Assembly: GCA_020796225.1 (NCBI GenBank)
Contig: CM036759.1
Location: 67,878,590 to 67,942,589, forward strand
Source: Arion vulgaris
Lineage: Eukaryota; Mollusca; Gastropoda; Stylommatophora; Arionidae
Reading direction: 5' to 3'
DNA: 64,000 bases
Positions 20,366 through 31,477 of the stretch are shown here, piece after piece. Position numbers and translations under genes: made by a program. The notes beneath the pieces are model-generated. The model did not search any database. It saw nothing but the letters and a program-made list of their open reading frames with translations, and was not told where the DNA came from. Numbering within the stretch: the stretch's first letter is position 1; each line of letters begins with the position of its first letter.

Positions 20366-20471
20366 ACCAGAGGCGAATCCCATAAATAATGAATCATATT
20401 TGACAGCAACCATTTTTTACCAGAGGCGAATCCCATAAATAATGAATCATATTTGACAGCAACCATTTTTT
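20366..20471. repeat. Two-copy tandem duplication, 53 bp
   Basis: ACCAGAGGCGAATCCCATAA through ACCATTTTTT is repeated exactly at 20366 and 20419. No third copy exists. Confidence 0.95.
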
Positions 20472-21133
20472 GACACCTTGTCAGTCAGAATTATTTCCCC
20501 CTTGATTGGTCGTTTGTCCCTCTGTGCACTTGACTTTCCCTCTGAATCAATGCTCTCACCGGAGTTTCTTCCCTGAACAGACTCTATGAACCGACTTCCG
20601 ACTAGTCAAGTCCAACACAGAATACAAAAGATTGAAGACCCAAAAGAAATAAAGAGAATGATTTATCAATAGCTCTAGAAACCGTAGTCGATTATAGCGA
20701 TGAAATCAAAGCAAAGTTGAAGTATAATATAGAATTGTACATAAAGAGCAGTCAAGGTAGCAAAAAGGAGTAAGGGGGGAAAAGCAGCTATCTGTATGAT
20801 ATTGGGCAAAACTACATTGGTTAGGTCCTATCACTGGGAAGGAGCTGGGAAAGGTATGCAGAATCTATGGAATCACAAGGCAGAATTAATACATTGATGT
20901 CCTGAAGTGCAAGTCAAAGAGGTGAAACACAACAGCGGGGAAAGAATGAAAAACAGCAGAATAATATTACTACTCATGGATCGATACAACGGTGACAAAC
21001 ATCTTTTCCCTTTCTCACTTAACACTGCCAGTTGTTTGATTATTTTCTAACTTCCAATGTGACTTACAATGATATTGAGTGCAGTTCTCTGGTTAGAATT
21101 CTCACGCCAGTATGAGTTACAACACGGCAGTCT
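20472..21133. other. No gene or repeat recognised
   Basis: Unique-looking sequence without a convincing ORF and with moderate base composition. Confidence 0.4.
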
Positions 21134-21440
21134 ATTACCAATGTTCTTGAGATTTCCATTAAGCAATTTCCATGTATATTTATCATGTTCTACAATGTTG
21201 AATTTGCATTTGAAGTTCGCAATACATACACAAAAAATGTTCGTTTTCTATCGCAATTTATTTTGTTCGAAGTAAATTTTGTGTTTTTTTTTTCAAATAA
21301 TCGTTCATATTACCAATGTTCTTGAGATTTCCATTAAGCTATTTACATGTATATTTATCATGTAGAAGTTGCATTTACAGTTTGCAAAAGACAGACTCAT
21401 ATTCTTTTGCAATTGTTTTGTTTTTCTTCAAAGTACATCT
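21134..21440. repeat. Imperfect direct duplication about 175 bp apart
   Basis: TTACCAATGTTCTTGAGATT and TTCCATTAAGC followed by CATGTATATTTATCATGT occur at 21137 and 21309. Both continue into similar TTGCATTT and TTGTT-rich stretches. Divergence is noticeable. Confidence 0.75.
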
Positions 21441-21467
21441 TTTTAAAATCATTATTTCCCCTCATCA

Positions 21468-21665
21468 TCATCAGGTGCCGTGCCGGCTGGCATATCCGAT
21501 CGTAGATCTCCGCCTCTGGTGTTTGCTATCATCTCAGATGTTGACTCTTTTCCTTGTCATGACGTCAGGCTATCCAAAATTTTCTCTCTGTCTTCCTCTG
21601 TCTCGTCTCCCCTTCGATTTTACCAGTTGTTACAATGTGTTCTAAACCACCCCTCCCTTAGACCT
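21468..21665 (-). mobile_element. LINE-K 3' fragment, antisense
   Basis: On the minus strand the region reads NIVTTGKIEGETRQRKTER and continues to the terminus ending GGCACCTGATGATGATGA. It parallels the sense copy at 28076-28410, which has the same ACACCTGATGATGATGAC end. Only the C-terminus and the 3' end remain. Confidence 0.7.
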
Positions 21666-22639
21666 CTTGATATTGTAGTGATTATAGGGTATTTGCTTTT
21701 GACTATTTATAGCTGTCTGCCCCCCTCGAGCGGACTTTAATTCTCGATAGATGGTGAATATTTTTAGTCCAGACATGGAGTAAGCGTCCGGTCGTGACCT
21801 CACCATCGGTCCGACTAAAGCCTCCGTATTACCGACTCAGCTCTCGGTCGACTCTTAGCGCTCCAGCACTCGTTTCTTCCGTCGACTCAGTCTCGTGCAT
21901 GACTCCAGTCTCCCGGTCGAACTCGGGCCTCCATACTTGAGGATCAGAGACAAATCATGGCGAGTAAAAACGAAGTGAACGAACGGTTCATTCTGACCCC
22001 ACCTCCCCTCGTATACCACGTAATGAAAGAATCGACAGTCCTAAATTACTGTATTAAACTATGTACAGGAAGAGTGAAAATAATTTCCTTACTTACCACT
22101 TTTCGACAGTCGGCTTTTTATGCTTTACTCTTTCATTTTACCGCAACGATTTTATTTATTATAGCTGAATTAGCTAGTTAATGCTTTGTCTTGATTTCCA
22201 AATATAGAGACTATACCATGAGAGTCGAGAGAATAAATATCCATGATAATTTGCGTTTACGAATGAACAAATCTGAAGGTACGCTAGAACGAGAAAACGG
22301 GTCTTGCATTACTGAGCCACCTTGTCCTTAACCAAATCATCAACTTAGAAGCAGAATTTAATTAAATTACTAAGACATCTATGTTTGATTTAGATCTGTA
22401 TCAAGAAGATGCAATAATTAAAATAAAACAGTAACTAATCTTTTCAAAACAGTCCTCATGCTAATTTTTAACCTATTTTATTCCATTACCAGTGGTTAGC
22501 CAAATTGGAGTAAGATTATAATATTTTGTCTGCAATTGCTAAGCATATAGCTTTGTAATCTCACTTCCAAAAAATATGTTAGAGCTATAAACACAATGTG
22601 CAAGAAGTTGAATAAATATCCAAGATGTTTAAAATTTGT
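21666..22639. other. No gene recognised
   Basis: Short ORFs only. 21730-21960 is relatively GC-rich with repeated TCGGTC/CGACTC motifs (GCGTCCGGTCG, CTCGGTCGACTC, CCGGTCGAACTC), possibly a diverged short repeat. The remainder is AT-rich. Confidence 0.4.
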
Positions 22640-24499
22640 GGGATTCTATTTGGAAATTATAAATCTGAGGATGGTAGACCAGATCAGATTGGAGACAACC
22701 TTTGTGTAGTAGGTTTGAGTAGATACTAGTTAGAATCTGTGATTTATTAAATCAAAGATCATGTGTAGGATATAATTAGACTATCTAGTTAGAATCTAAT
22801 TTGATAATTAATAGTTTAGATCTATTAGATATTATCAAGAATATCTAAATATCAGTAATATGTATTATATTCTATAAAGATATCTGCAAACATTTTACCT
22901 ATTTTATATCTATTATCTAGTTAGGGTACTCTGGGCTCAAATTTGGGGTGTAAGATATATAATCATCTAGCTAGATAGTAGTAGAATCAGTTGGTACTAA
23001 GGATGTTTGGATGAAATTGGATCATCTAGTTAGAATGTCGTTAGAATTATTGGATTTAGGGACTATCATAACCAATGTAGTCGATGTAGTAGATATCTAG
23101 TTCTTTAGGCAAAGATCAAACATATAAAGAGTTAGATATTATTAGATTGTATTAAGAACAAGGATAAGATATCAGTTAGAACTAGAGATATGCATTATCT
23201 TTTATCAGTTAACCTTTTATGACTAGTTTCTTAGTTCTACAGGCATCTATAGATTCAGTAGAAGTGGTATTAGGCATCTAGTTAGAACATCAGTAGAAAG
23301 ACATTTCTATTTTTTGTGAGTAGGATATCTAGTAGATTCAGTTAGTTTTGGATCTAGTTGATGTGTAGATATCAAGGAATCATTTGGTCTCTGTTAGATA
23401 TCTAGTTGAGATCATAGGAACCTATTCTAGTTGATATGTTGTTACAACTAGTAGACATAGAGTTAGATCTTTTTAGAAGTGAGATTTATTGAATGAGTAG
23501 TATGTAGAGTATTGTTGATTCTAAAGGGAATAGTAAATCAGTTAGGAATGTGTAGTTCATTAGATTCTATTGTCTGATATCTAGTTAGGATATCTAGTTA
23601 GGGATATCTTAGATTAGGGATATGTAGTTAGGGATATCTAGTTAGGATATTAGTTAGGATATCTAGTTAGGGATATTAGTTAGGATATCTAGTAGAATGG
23701 GATATCTTGTATAGTGGATATCTAGTTAGGGATATCTAGTTAGGGATATCTAGTTAGGATATTAGTTAGGATATCTAGTTAGGATATCTAAGTTAGGATA
23801 TCTAGTTAGGATATCTAGTTAGGGATATCTAGTTAGGATATCTAGTGAGGGATATGTGTTAGGGATATCTAGTTAGGTGGATATCTATGTATGAGTGGAT
23901 ATCTAGTTAGGGATATCTAGTTAGGGATATCTATTTAGGATATCTAGTTAGGGATATCTAGTTAGGGATATCTAGTTAGGGATATCTAGTTAGGATATCT
24001 AGTTAGGGATATCTAGTAGGGATATCTAGTTGGGGATATCTAGTTAGGGATATCTAGTTAGGGATATCTAGTTAGGGATATCTAGTTAGGGATATCTTGT
24101 TAGGATATCTAGTTAGGATATCTAAGTTGGGATATCTAGTTAGGATATCTAGTTAGGATATTAGTTAGAGAGGATATCTAGTTAGGATATCTAGTTAGGA
24201 TATTAGTTAGGGATATCTAGATATAGGATATTAGTTAGGATATTAGTTAGGGATATCTAGTTAGATGTAGATATCATTACATGCAGTAGATGTATAGGAT
24301 ATCAAAGAATCTGTTGGATCTAGAATATGGCTGGAATAATGTAGGGATATTAGCGTAGACATGTTTAAACTAAATCCAATAGACACATGATCATCAAGAA
24401 TCAGTTGAGAATCTAGTTGATATCCTATAGAATCTATTACGATCAGTAGAAAGTTAGATATGAGTAGACTATCATTGAGTAGAAGATATGTTAGGATCA
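22640..24499. repeat. Degenerate 14-bp repeat (GATATCTAGTTAGG), heavily corrupted
   Basis: At 23580-24260 the unit GATATCTAGTTAGG, with or without an extra G, recurs about 45 times. On both sides the unit decays into TTAGAATC/ATCTAGT-rich sequence full of single-base indels. Between 22925 and 23125 faint SINE-E landmarks survive in order (CAAATTTGGGGTGTAAG, GGATGTTTGGATGAAAT, AGGCAAAGATCAAACATAT), separated by TAGTTAGAAT-like text. Confidence 0.75.
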
Positions 24500-25292
24500 A
24501 GAACTTCACTGCAGGATAGAATTAGGATGTTGAAAAACTTCATGAACAGTTAGAATCAGTAGATATGTATTGAAAAATTCATGTCAGTTAGAATCAGTAG
24601 ATTTAGAAGAATCTTCACTGGTCAGTAGAATCAGTTAGATGTTAGGAACGTAACTTCTACTGATACAGTAGAACAGAGATCGTTGAAAAGATCTTAGACT
24701 GCAGTCAGTTAGAATCAGAGATCTTGATAGAACTTTACTCAGTTAGAACAGAGATTGTTGGAAATCTTCTAGACATCAGTTAGAATCTAGTATATCAGTT
24801 AGAAATCTACTCAGTAGAACAGAGATATTAAAAATTCAGTTAGGATATTGTTAGGAATCAGTAGATCGTTAGAATCTTTACTGCAGTAGAACAGAGATTG
24901 TTGTAAGAACTATCAGGATAAAGTAGATGTTGAAAGAACTCACCATGCAGCGATGAGAGATCAAAAGATGTTGCAGAACTTACTGCGGTAGAACAGGACT
25001 ATTAGGAGAAATCAAAAATCAGCCGTCAGAAAGGTGAAAATGTCTATGAAGAACTTCACTGCAGGTAGAACAGAGATGTTGAAAAACTTCACTGCAGGTA
25101 GAACAGATATGTTGAAAAACTTCACTGCAGGTAGAACAGAGATGTTGAAAACTTCACTGCAGGTAGAACAGATGAAACTCGCTAGAAAGAATAACTTCAC
25201 TGCAGGTAGAACAGAGATGTTGAAGAACTTCACTGCAGGTAGAACAGAGATGTTGAAGAACTTCACTGCAGGTAGAACAGAGATGTCGAAGT
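24500..25292. repeat. 33-bp minisatellite, clean on the right, degraded on the left
   Basis: At 25051-25292 the unit AACTTCACTGCAGGTAGAAC plus AGAGATGTTGAAG repeats with period 33 (25054, 25087 and on), about 7 good copies. From 25030 leftward the same unit is still recognisable but loses and gains bases progressively until it merges with the ATATCTAGTTAGG repeat. Because the unit length is a multiple of 3, both strands carry an artefactual ORF. Confidence 0.85.
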
Positions 25293-25559
25293 CCGATAGA
25301 GAAGTCGAATCTTGACTAGTTATCATTTGTCGTAGAAATGCCGGTGGTCCGAGGCATGGACCAACAAATTGTCAGTAAGCTCACGACAAGTGCTTGAATT
25401 ATAGGTTCCCTGACACCTGGTCAATAATTGAGTATCTAAACGACAAGTACCTTTGAAGTCGGAGAAGGCAGGGGAACAATGATAATAACGAAAGTATGCA
25501 TTCACTCAAAAATTAGAGATCATCTGATAGAATCAGGGGATGACCGTGACTACGTTTGA
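25293..25559. other. No gene recognised
   Basis: Unique-looking flank of the 33-bp array. It shows no repeat match and no motif-bearing ORF. Confidence 0.4.
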
Positions 25560-25985
25560 ATTCAGAAAGTCGGAATTCGAAAGGCAGAAGGAAGAACCTC
25601 TAGGAAACCAAGTCAGACTAAGCACTAGTGCAGTAACCACTACGCCATCTCTAAGCTGCAGTAACCACTACGCCATCTCTAGCTGCAGTAAATCCACCTA
25701 CCGCCATCTCTAAGCTACAGTAACTACTACGCCATCTCTAAGCTGCAGTAACCACTACGCCATCTCTGTAACCGCCATCTAGTAACTACTACGCCATCTG
25801 TATGCTACAGTAACTACTACGCCATCTGTATGCTACAGTAACTACTACGCCATCTGTATGCTACAGTAACTACTACGCCATCTGTATACTACAGTAACTA
25901 CTACGCCATATGTATGCTACAGTAACTACTACACCATCTGTATACTACAGTAACTACTACGCCATCTGTATGTTGTATATGTTGC
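25560..25985 (-). repeat. 28-bp minisatellite grown from a tRNA-like SINE head (A box)
   Basis: On the minus strand a tRNA-like head reads GATGGCGTAGTGGTTACTGC, an A box, followed about 50 bp later by CCTTTCGAATTCCG, a B box, at about 25571-25585. From 25630 to 25975 the A-box side is repeated: CAGTAACTACTACGCCATCT plus GTATGCTA on plus, period 28 (25801, 25829 and on), about 12 copies. The first few units have CTCTAAGCTG in place of CTGTATGCTA. The B box is present only once. Confidence 0.85.
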
Positions 25986-25997
25986 AATGACTAATTG

Positions 25998-26680
25998 TCT
26001 GATTGATTTGATTGATTGATTGATTGATAGAACAATCGTCATTGCAGTTCAGTGAGTAACCATACGTGTTCCGAACTCTTTCTTACACAGAACAATCTCA
26101 ACGGCAGGGCAGAACTCCGTAGCACCAGCGAGAGTTCCCGATGTAATTTACAAAATGGCAAAAATATTTTAAGATGTCTATTAAATTTTGCATTTTTCTT
26201 GTGAATTTTGCTCTGACAGTGGCTCTCTCGCTTGCTCTTCTCGATTTTAAACTGCCAGTGTTTTTTTACTTGAATACGGAATCATTTTTTTCATCGTTTC
26301 CGATAGGACTGGTGGCGTCTATTAACCCCGACGTTCTGAGTTCGAATCACGCTGCAGACAATATGGTTGCAAATTTTTTCTGTGGATTTTTACAAAGTTC
26401 GATGGCACCACCCGTTCAGAAAGCAATAGCAAACTACTGAACGTAATAATGCCTAGAAAATCACAAACAGCGTTAAAAGCTGGGGTTGATTCGCAAAGTT
26501 ATGTAAAGGATATGCAATTAACTTTTAACTTTTTTTCCGATAACACTAGGAACTCGATCTCACCTACACTGAGAATAGGTTTCTCTAGAAGAATATTCCG
26601 ATAGCTCTACGAGAGAGGGAACCAAGTACCTTTGGAACGAGAGATGAACATCTAATCTCTACGCCACAACCCCCCTTCCT
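25998..26680 (-). mobile_element. SINE-A copy, antisense, split by a nested element
   Basis: A GATTGATT tail, CGTCATTGCAGTTCAGTGAG, AGAACTCCGTAGCACCAGCG and TTTCCGATAGGACT lead to a break at 26311. After 26533 the element resumes with TTTCCGATAACACTAGGAAC, TCTCACCTACACTGAGAATAG and the tRNA-like head near 26620-26680 (TCTACGCCACA). Confidence 0.85.
26311..26533 (+). mobile_element. Nested insert with B-box-like motif, flanked by 14-bp near-repeats
   Basis: TTTCCGATAGGACT at 26297 and TTTCCGATAACACT at 26534 flank a 223-bp insert and look like a target-site duplication. Near its left end the insert contains GAGTTCGAATCACGC, a Pol III B-box-like motif. This suggests a 5'-truncated tRNA-derived SINE of a family not otherwise seen here. 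There is no poly(A) tail. Confidence 0.65.
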
Positions 26681-27239
26681 TCCATGTTGCATCTTAAATA
26701 TAATGGAAAATTATATTTCAGAAAGTAACACCCAGCTGCGACCTGGCGCACAAGAAAAGCAGAAATTCTAAAGACAAAATAAAATCACGTAGATTGGGAT
26801 CAGCTGCGGCAAAGCGAAGACAAGAAACATATTTTCAACTCAAGAACAGGACCTAAGCCGCTTAGCATGCCCTATGTTTGTAGAGAGGTCATAATCCTCT
26901 GTCGCAGCGCTAAATCCCTTCTTCTTGTCATCCCTCTTCTCTGGCACTGGTTGAAGCTTATTCTTTTTAATACTTTGCTACTATCTCCATCTTAACAGAC
27001 ATGCACGCGCCCGATTTCTGTTGAAATTATCAACACAACTATTGTGTGTCTGTGTTCAATTCGCTGTAACATTTCCGGCGCGTGGCCATGTTGTCTTGTG
27101 CCGGTTGGGTGTTCTTGTTCAAGATGAAGATTAAGAATTAATTCAGTGTGTGCATCTAGGATGATATTTTTCTGTCTTGACTCTTAGCAACATAACATTT
27201 CTTATTACCTTTTTCTTAAACATTACACATCTAATTTAA
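26681..27239. other. No gene recognised
   Basis: 26690-26900 has an open but motif-free reading (CCAGCTGCGACCTGGCGCAC). The rest is unremarkable. Confidence 0.35.
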
Positions 27240-27640
27240 ACATTTACAATTTATTATCTTACAATCTTTTCTTCTTCTCTTACAACATCATTACAACATC
27301 TTACAACATCTTAACATACATCTTACAACATCTTACAATATCTACACTACAACATCTAACAACATCTTACAACATCTAACAACATCTTACAACATCTAAT
27401 ACAACATCTAACAACATCTTTATACAACATCTTACAAACAAATCTTTCAACATCTACAACATCTAACATCACATTCTTACAACATCTACAACATCTTACA
27501 ACATCTACAACATCTTACAATATCTTACAAATCTTACAACAATCATAACAAACATTCCCTTACAACACTCTCCAATCAACAACATCTAACAACATCTAAA
27601 CAAAAATCTAAATCACAACATCTTTTACACATCTTACAGT
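27240..27640. repeat. Degenerate ACAACATCTT-type repeat
   Basis: TTACAACATC and TAACAACATC units of 12-14 bp recur, with many small indels (ACAATATCTACACTACAACA, CTTTCAACATCTACAAC). Like 7090-7950 it is dominated by length errors, not substitutions. Confidence 0.8.
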
Positions 27641-27782
27641 CGGGAAACATTTCTTTGCTATCGTCTCCTTGTTTCTGTTTTAGTTCAATAAGTAGATCCC
27701 ATTTTTATTGTAATATTTACTCATTTTTGTGTGTGTGTGTTGATTGAGACCATTTTGAGTTGAATGAAATTAGATAAATGTA

Positions 27783-27875
27783 CTGGGGCTACAGAGATGT
27801 GGTCTTACAGAAGAATAATGAGAATCACATGCACTGCTAAAATGACAAATGTTGGGGTGTGGAATGAGGCCTGTG
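27783..27875 (+). mobile_element. LINE-K fragment
   Basis: ACAGAGATGTGGTCTTACAG and AAATGACAAATGTTGGGGTG match the beginning of the LINE-K copy at 28088 (ACAGAGATGTGGTTTTACAG). The peptide reads TEMWSYRRIMRITCTAKMTN. Confidence 0.7.
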
Positions 27876-28075
27876 TCCCATGTGGCTTGGTGAGTAGGAC
27901 AATAGAGAATATCCTACAGAACTCCCACAGTATACAGATCTAAGACGAAAGATGTGGCCCACTTACACCAGAGTCCAAGACAAACTGTATGGCGTGGCTG
28001 ATAATCTGAAAGACGACAGTCTTTATTAGAGAATCCGAAATCTCAATCTAGTGAGAAGCAGAAGAAGAAGAAGAA

Positions 28076-28410
28076 TGAGGCCAAGACACAGAGATGTGGT
28101 TTTACAGAAGAATGATGAGAATCCCATGGACTTCAAAATGACAAACGTGGAGGTGTTGAATGAGATCAAGACACAGAGAAAGCTTATTATCAATATAAGA
28201 CATCGTCATTTTTGAACATGGAGGAGAGCAGAACACTGTGACAACCGATAAAATCGAGGAGAGACCAGACAGAGAAACACAGAGAGAACAAATATTGAAT
28301 CTCGAATGAGTGGTTGATATGACAGCAAACACCAGGGACAGAGATTTGGGGAGATCCATGATCGCCTACGCAGCCAACACGACACCTGATGATGATGACA
28401 TAGTTTTAAA
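28076..28410 (+). mobile_element. LINE-K fragment, RT-ORF C-terminus
   Basis: The plus strand reads TEMWFYRRMMRIPWTSKMTN and then VEVLNEIKTQRKLIINIRHR. EMWFYRRMLRIPWT followed by an EVL block is the hallmark thumb region of a widespread endonuclease-reverse-transcriptase LINE group. The degraded remainder is followed by the 3' end CACCTGATGATGATGAC. A LINE-K copy in the opposite orientation is at 21468. Confidence 0.8.
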
Positions 28411-28489
28411 AGAAAAAAGCCAACATCAGAAAAAGGATTTAGAAAACATAAAAATGACAGTTTAACAACAAGAAGAAGAGAGCCAACAT

Positions 28490-28700
28490 TTACAATCACA
28501 ACAGTAACAACTTCTCTACAATCAACTACAATCAAGTAACTAATCTTCTTACAATCACAACAGTAACAACTCAATAAAGTCTTACAATCACAACAGTAAC
28601 AACTTCTTACAATCACAACAGTAACAACTTCTTACAATCACAACAGTAACAACTTCTTACAATCACAACAGTAACATCTTCTTACAATCACAACAGTACA
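28490..28700. repeat. 27-bp tandem repeat, about 7 copies
   Basis: CTTACAATCACAACAGTAAC plus AACTT recurs. Clean copies lie at 28590-28690 and broken ones upstream. Confidence 0.85.
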
Positions 28701-28744
28701 ACTCTACATATCGACCACATCCGTTAACCACTCTCATGTAAATT

Positions 28745-28965
28745 GTATGTTATTTGATCCTGTAGACAGAGCGATTGCACGCTGTGCCAGTTATGCGCCT
28801 ACAAGTATGCAGCATATCCGATTTCTGCGACGGTTTTTATTTACTAGGGCAGCTTTCCTAGTCCCCTGCCTTAGTTGCATCTTGCGATATGCCTTGTAGC
28901 TCGCAGTGTTACAATTCTCTGCTCCATTTAGGGGCCTGGTAACACACGCACTGACAGTTACAACA
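28745..28965 (-). mobile_element. SINE-E copy, antisense, tail-truncated
   Basis: GAGCGATTGCACGCTGTGCC, CGATTTCTGCGACGG, GCCTTAGTTGCATCTTGCGA, GTAGCTCGCAGTGTTACAAT and GGGGCCTGGTAACACACGC are in order. The (CTT)n side is missing. Confidence 0.8.
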
Positions 28966-29104
28966 AACATTAATATAGTGTTACAGAAGAGTCCTCCGTA
29001 TATCATGGACAGAGAAGAGAACAGATAGATCTATCCCTCCTCCCCATGTGTTACTGAGGCTCGTAAGGAAGCAAAAAATAGTAATAGTCTGACATACAGA
29101 AACA

Positions 29105-29345
29105 TACTAAAGATATAGAAAGCAAATTGAATGCCTTTGATGGCGTGTCATCGTGCAGGGTTAGCAAGGGAAGCAAAGAATAGTACCACTGCACCTACAA
29201 GGCATGTCGTAAGAGGCGACTGATGTAGAGGACCAGGGAAGCTACCCTAGTAAATAAAAACGTTGCAGAAATCGAATGTGCTGGCCTGACTTGTAGGCCG
29301 TAACTGGCACAACGTATAATCGCTTTAGTCTCAGATCCCATATAC
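29105..29345 (+). mobile_element. Composite: LINE-B piece fused to SINE-E, sense
   Basis: ACTAAAGATATAGAAAGCAA plus ATTGAATGCCTTTGATGG is LINE-B (KDIESKLNAF). It passes directly into the SINE-E head (GTGTCATCGTGCAGGG) and then AAGCAAAGAATAGTACCACT, AAGGCATGTCGTAAGAGGCG and TAAAAACGTTGCAGAAATCG. The same LINE-B to SINE-E junction occurs in reverse complement at 36085. Confidence 0.8.
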
Positions 29346-29421
29346 ATAATAAAGAGAGGTTTAACAAGTAGCTGATACGGAGCGTTGGAAGAAAACGAAG
29401 TGATATCCAGAAAGAACTCAA

Positions 29422-29621
29422 TGCCCGCCTGCCTAGCGTGTTCGTAGCGCGTTGGACTACGGGTGACAAGCTCACTGTGAGTGCGGGTTCAATTCCACGG
29501 GCTGGCAGAAAAAAGCCACAGGTTCTCCAGATTTACTGTGTTCGTGGTATCGAACCGAAGGGTTACGATGTCCATGGCACCGAGCGAAGAGCTGAAAGCT
29601 CAAGTGCTTCTGGATCGAAAA
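29422..29621 (+). mobile_element. SINE-C, full length, with 11-bp target-site duplication
   Basis: AAAGAACTCAA flanks both sides (29411-29421 and 29622-29632). The uninterrupted site is preserved in the LINE-D paralogue near 13537. The head GTTCGTAGCGCGTTGGACTA has an A-box-like core, and GTGCGGGTTCAATTCCACGG is a clear B box. The body contains CGAACCGAAGGGTTACGATG, and the element ends CTTCTGGATCG plus A-rich. A second copy is at 61957. Confidence 0.93.
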
Positions 29622-29826
29622 AAAGAACTCAAAATGAAATAAAACTAGATGAATGAGCTACAAATAAGAATGAGAAGATTACAATATTTTGGAAATAAAA
29701 GACAAGGTTGGAGAAACTTATGAAAAAGATTTCGGCAAAGAGGAGAAGAGGAAGACCATTGAGAGGTAAGATCCAGTACGTTACTGAAGAATTGACCAAA
29801 ACGGATGTAGAGGCGGGACATCTGAC

Positions 29827-29870
<44 letters not shown>

Positions 29871-29954
29871 AGGGGGTTCCGAAAGAATGTTAGGGTGACA
29901 AGATTCTGCTCAAGGCAGAGAACAATTTGAGGATGACTGAATGACTTTAGCAAT

Positions 29955-30225
29955 CAAATTTCTTCTTCTTCAAACGCTCCATATCGACAACTTGTTAAAC
30001 CACCTCTTTGTTTGTATGTGATCTGAGCCTAAGAGCGATTGTACGTTGTGTCAGTTATGTACCTACAAGTAGACCAGCACATCCGATTTCTGCGAAGCTT
30101 ATTATTTTACTAGGACAGCTTCCCTAGGCCCCTACCTTAGTCGCCTCTTACTACTTGCTTTGTAGGTTGCAGTATTACTATTCTTTGATCTCCTTGAAGG
30201 CCGCAGAGCAATCAATAAAAGGTGA
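29955..30225 (-). mobile_element. SINE-E copy, antisense
   Basis: CTTCTTCTTCAAACGCTCCA, TTTGTATGTGATCTGAGCCT, AAGAGCGATTGTACGTTGTG, CGATTTCTGCGAAGC and GTCGCCTCTTACTACTTGC are in order, with the tail at the left end. Confidence 0.85.
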
Positions 30226-30351
30226 CCATAATATGAAAGTATTTAGTGACATCATCCATCAATCAATCAATCAATCATTATTTTATTGTGGGTTAGAAAA
30301 TTGCTAAAATAAAAGAACATAACATCAATCTTATATTAAAGTGTATTATTT

Positions 30352-30605
30352 TACGCCCGTGCGTTGCCAAGGGAGCAAAGAATAGTACCACTGCTACCTA
30401 CAAGGCATGTCGTTAGAGGCGACTGAGGTAGGGGCCTAGGGAAACTACCCTAGTCAATAAAAAGTGTCACAGAAATCGGATGTACTGGCCTACTTGTAGG
30501 CGAATAACTGGTACAACGTACAATCGCTCGTAGGCTCAGATCACATACAAATCACAACGGGTGGTTTAACTTGTGGTCGATATGAAGCATTTGAAGAAGT
30601 ATTAT
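30352..30605 (+). mobile_element. SINE-E copy, sense
   Basis: CGCCCGTGCGTTGCCAAGGG, AGCAAAGAATAGTACCACTG, GACTGAGGTAGGGGCCTAGG, TCACAGAAATCGGATGTACT and a final GATATGAAGCATTTGAAGAAG. An AATCAATCA tract just upstream (30260) may be a SINE-A tail remnant. Confidence 0.85.
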
Positions 30606-31282
30606 TTTAAAAAATATTCAATGAAAATATTTGTTATCGTTTTTCAATATTATTCCTTTGGAAATGTTGTTCAATTGCAAAGTAGGAAACCTGGTAGACT
30701 GCACTCAAAATGGCCCCCATCTTACTGTAGCGTGTCAGTGGATACACTTATAAAGGGGGAGAAATCATTATCATTGAAAATATGGAAATGAAATTGGTCA
30801 GAAGGAGCATCGTTGACAGCTGAAAGGTCTCCAACAGAGAAAGGCAAAATTTAATCCCAACAACGTATTCATGAAACTCGTTCCAATTCTTCACTGGTCG
30901 ACAGAGAGGGTGGTGGAACCAGGGAACTGCTGCACGGGCCGTGCCACAGAGGCTGAAACGAAGCTACGGGTGATATCCGCGGGATCACTTGCAGCCGAGT
31001 TACTTCAGTTCAATCGAGAGGAGCGTTAATAGAGAATGGAAATAGAAGAAGAGATTCATGTACTTGAGGACACGACGAGGAATGGTAACAAGTAAAAAAA
31101 GTGCTTGAGAAAAGAAAACAATATTGGCAAAAGGTGTTTGAAAATTAGTTTCCTTCCGGATAGAGACGGACTCTTTGATAATTCTATCACAACCCGGGGG
31201 TATTCTTTCGCTGTGGTATCGCCGCTGTGTGTGGTATAGCGACCATGTTTTTTTTGGTATTCATCCTGAGCTAATTGTAGTT
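30606..31282. other. No gene recognised
   Basis: Mixed composition with a GC-richer block at 30895-31010 (GGGCCGTGCCACAGAGGC, ATATCCGCGGGATCAC). A 79-residue minus-strand ORF at 31056-31295 shows no motif. Confidence 0.35.
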
Positions 31283-31366
31283 TTGATCTCAACACATCAA
31301 ACGGTGTTAATCACAGCACGCGATTGATCTCAACACATCAAACGGTGTTAATCACAGCACGCGATT
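31283..31366. repeat. Two-copy tandem duplication, 41 bp
   Basis: TGATCTCAACACATCAAACG through CAGCACGCGAT is repeated exactly, with GATCTC at 31285 and 31326. Confidence 0.95.
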
Positions 31367-31477
31367 GACACGCGGAATAATTCATGAAAAAGGAATGTCA
31401 ACTGAAGATGAAACTACATTTCTGAAAAACGTCTCACCTAATTGACATTCTTCACCTAATTATTTTTACTTTAGATT

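Larger units (their letters stand above)
28970..29940 (+). mobile_element. LINE-D copy broken by two insertions
   Basis: ATAGTGTTACAGAAGAGTCC and CGTATATCATGGACAGAGAA match the LINE-D copy at 13470. The sequence breaks after CTATCC at 29033 and resumes at ATATCCAGAAAGAACTC (29403), is interrupted again by SINE-C at 29422, and resumes as AAAGAACTCAAAATGAAATA. It then continues through SAKRRRGRPLRGKIQYVTEE, a (GA)n stretch at 29827-29868, and a terminal GTGACAAGATTCTGCTCAAG. The (GA)n run replaces part of the coding region. Confidence 0.82.
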
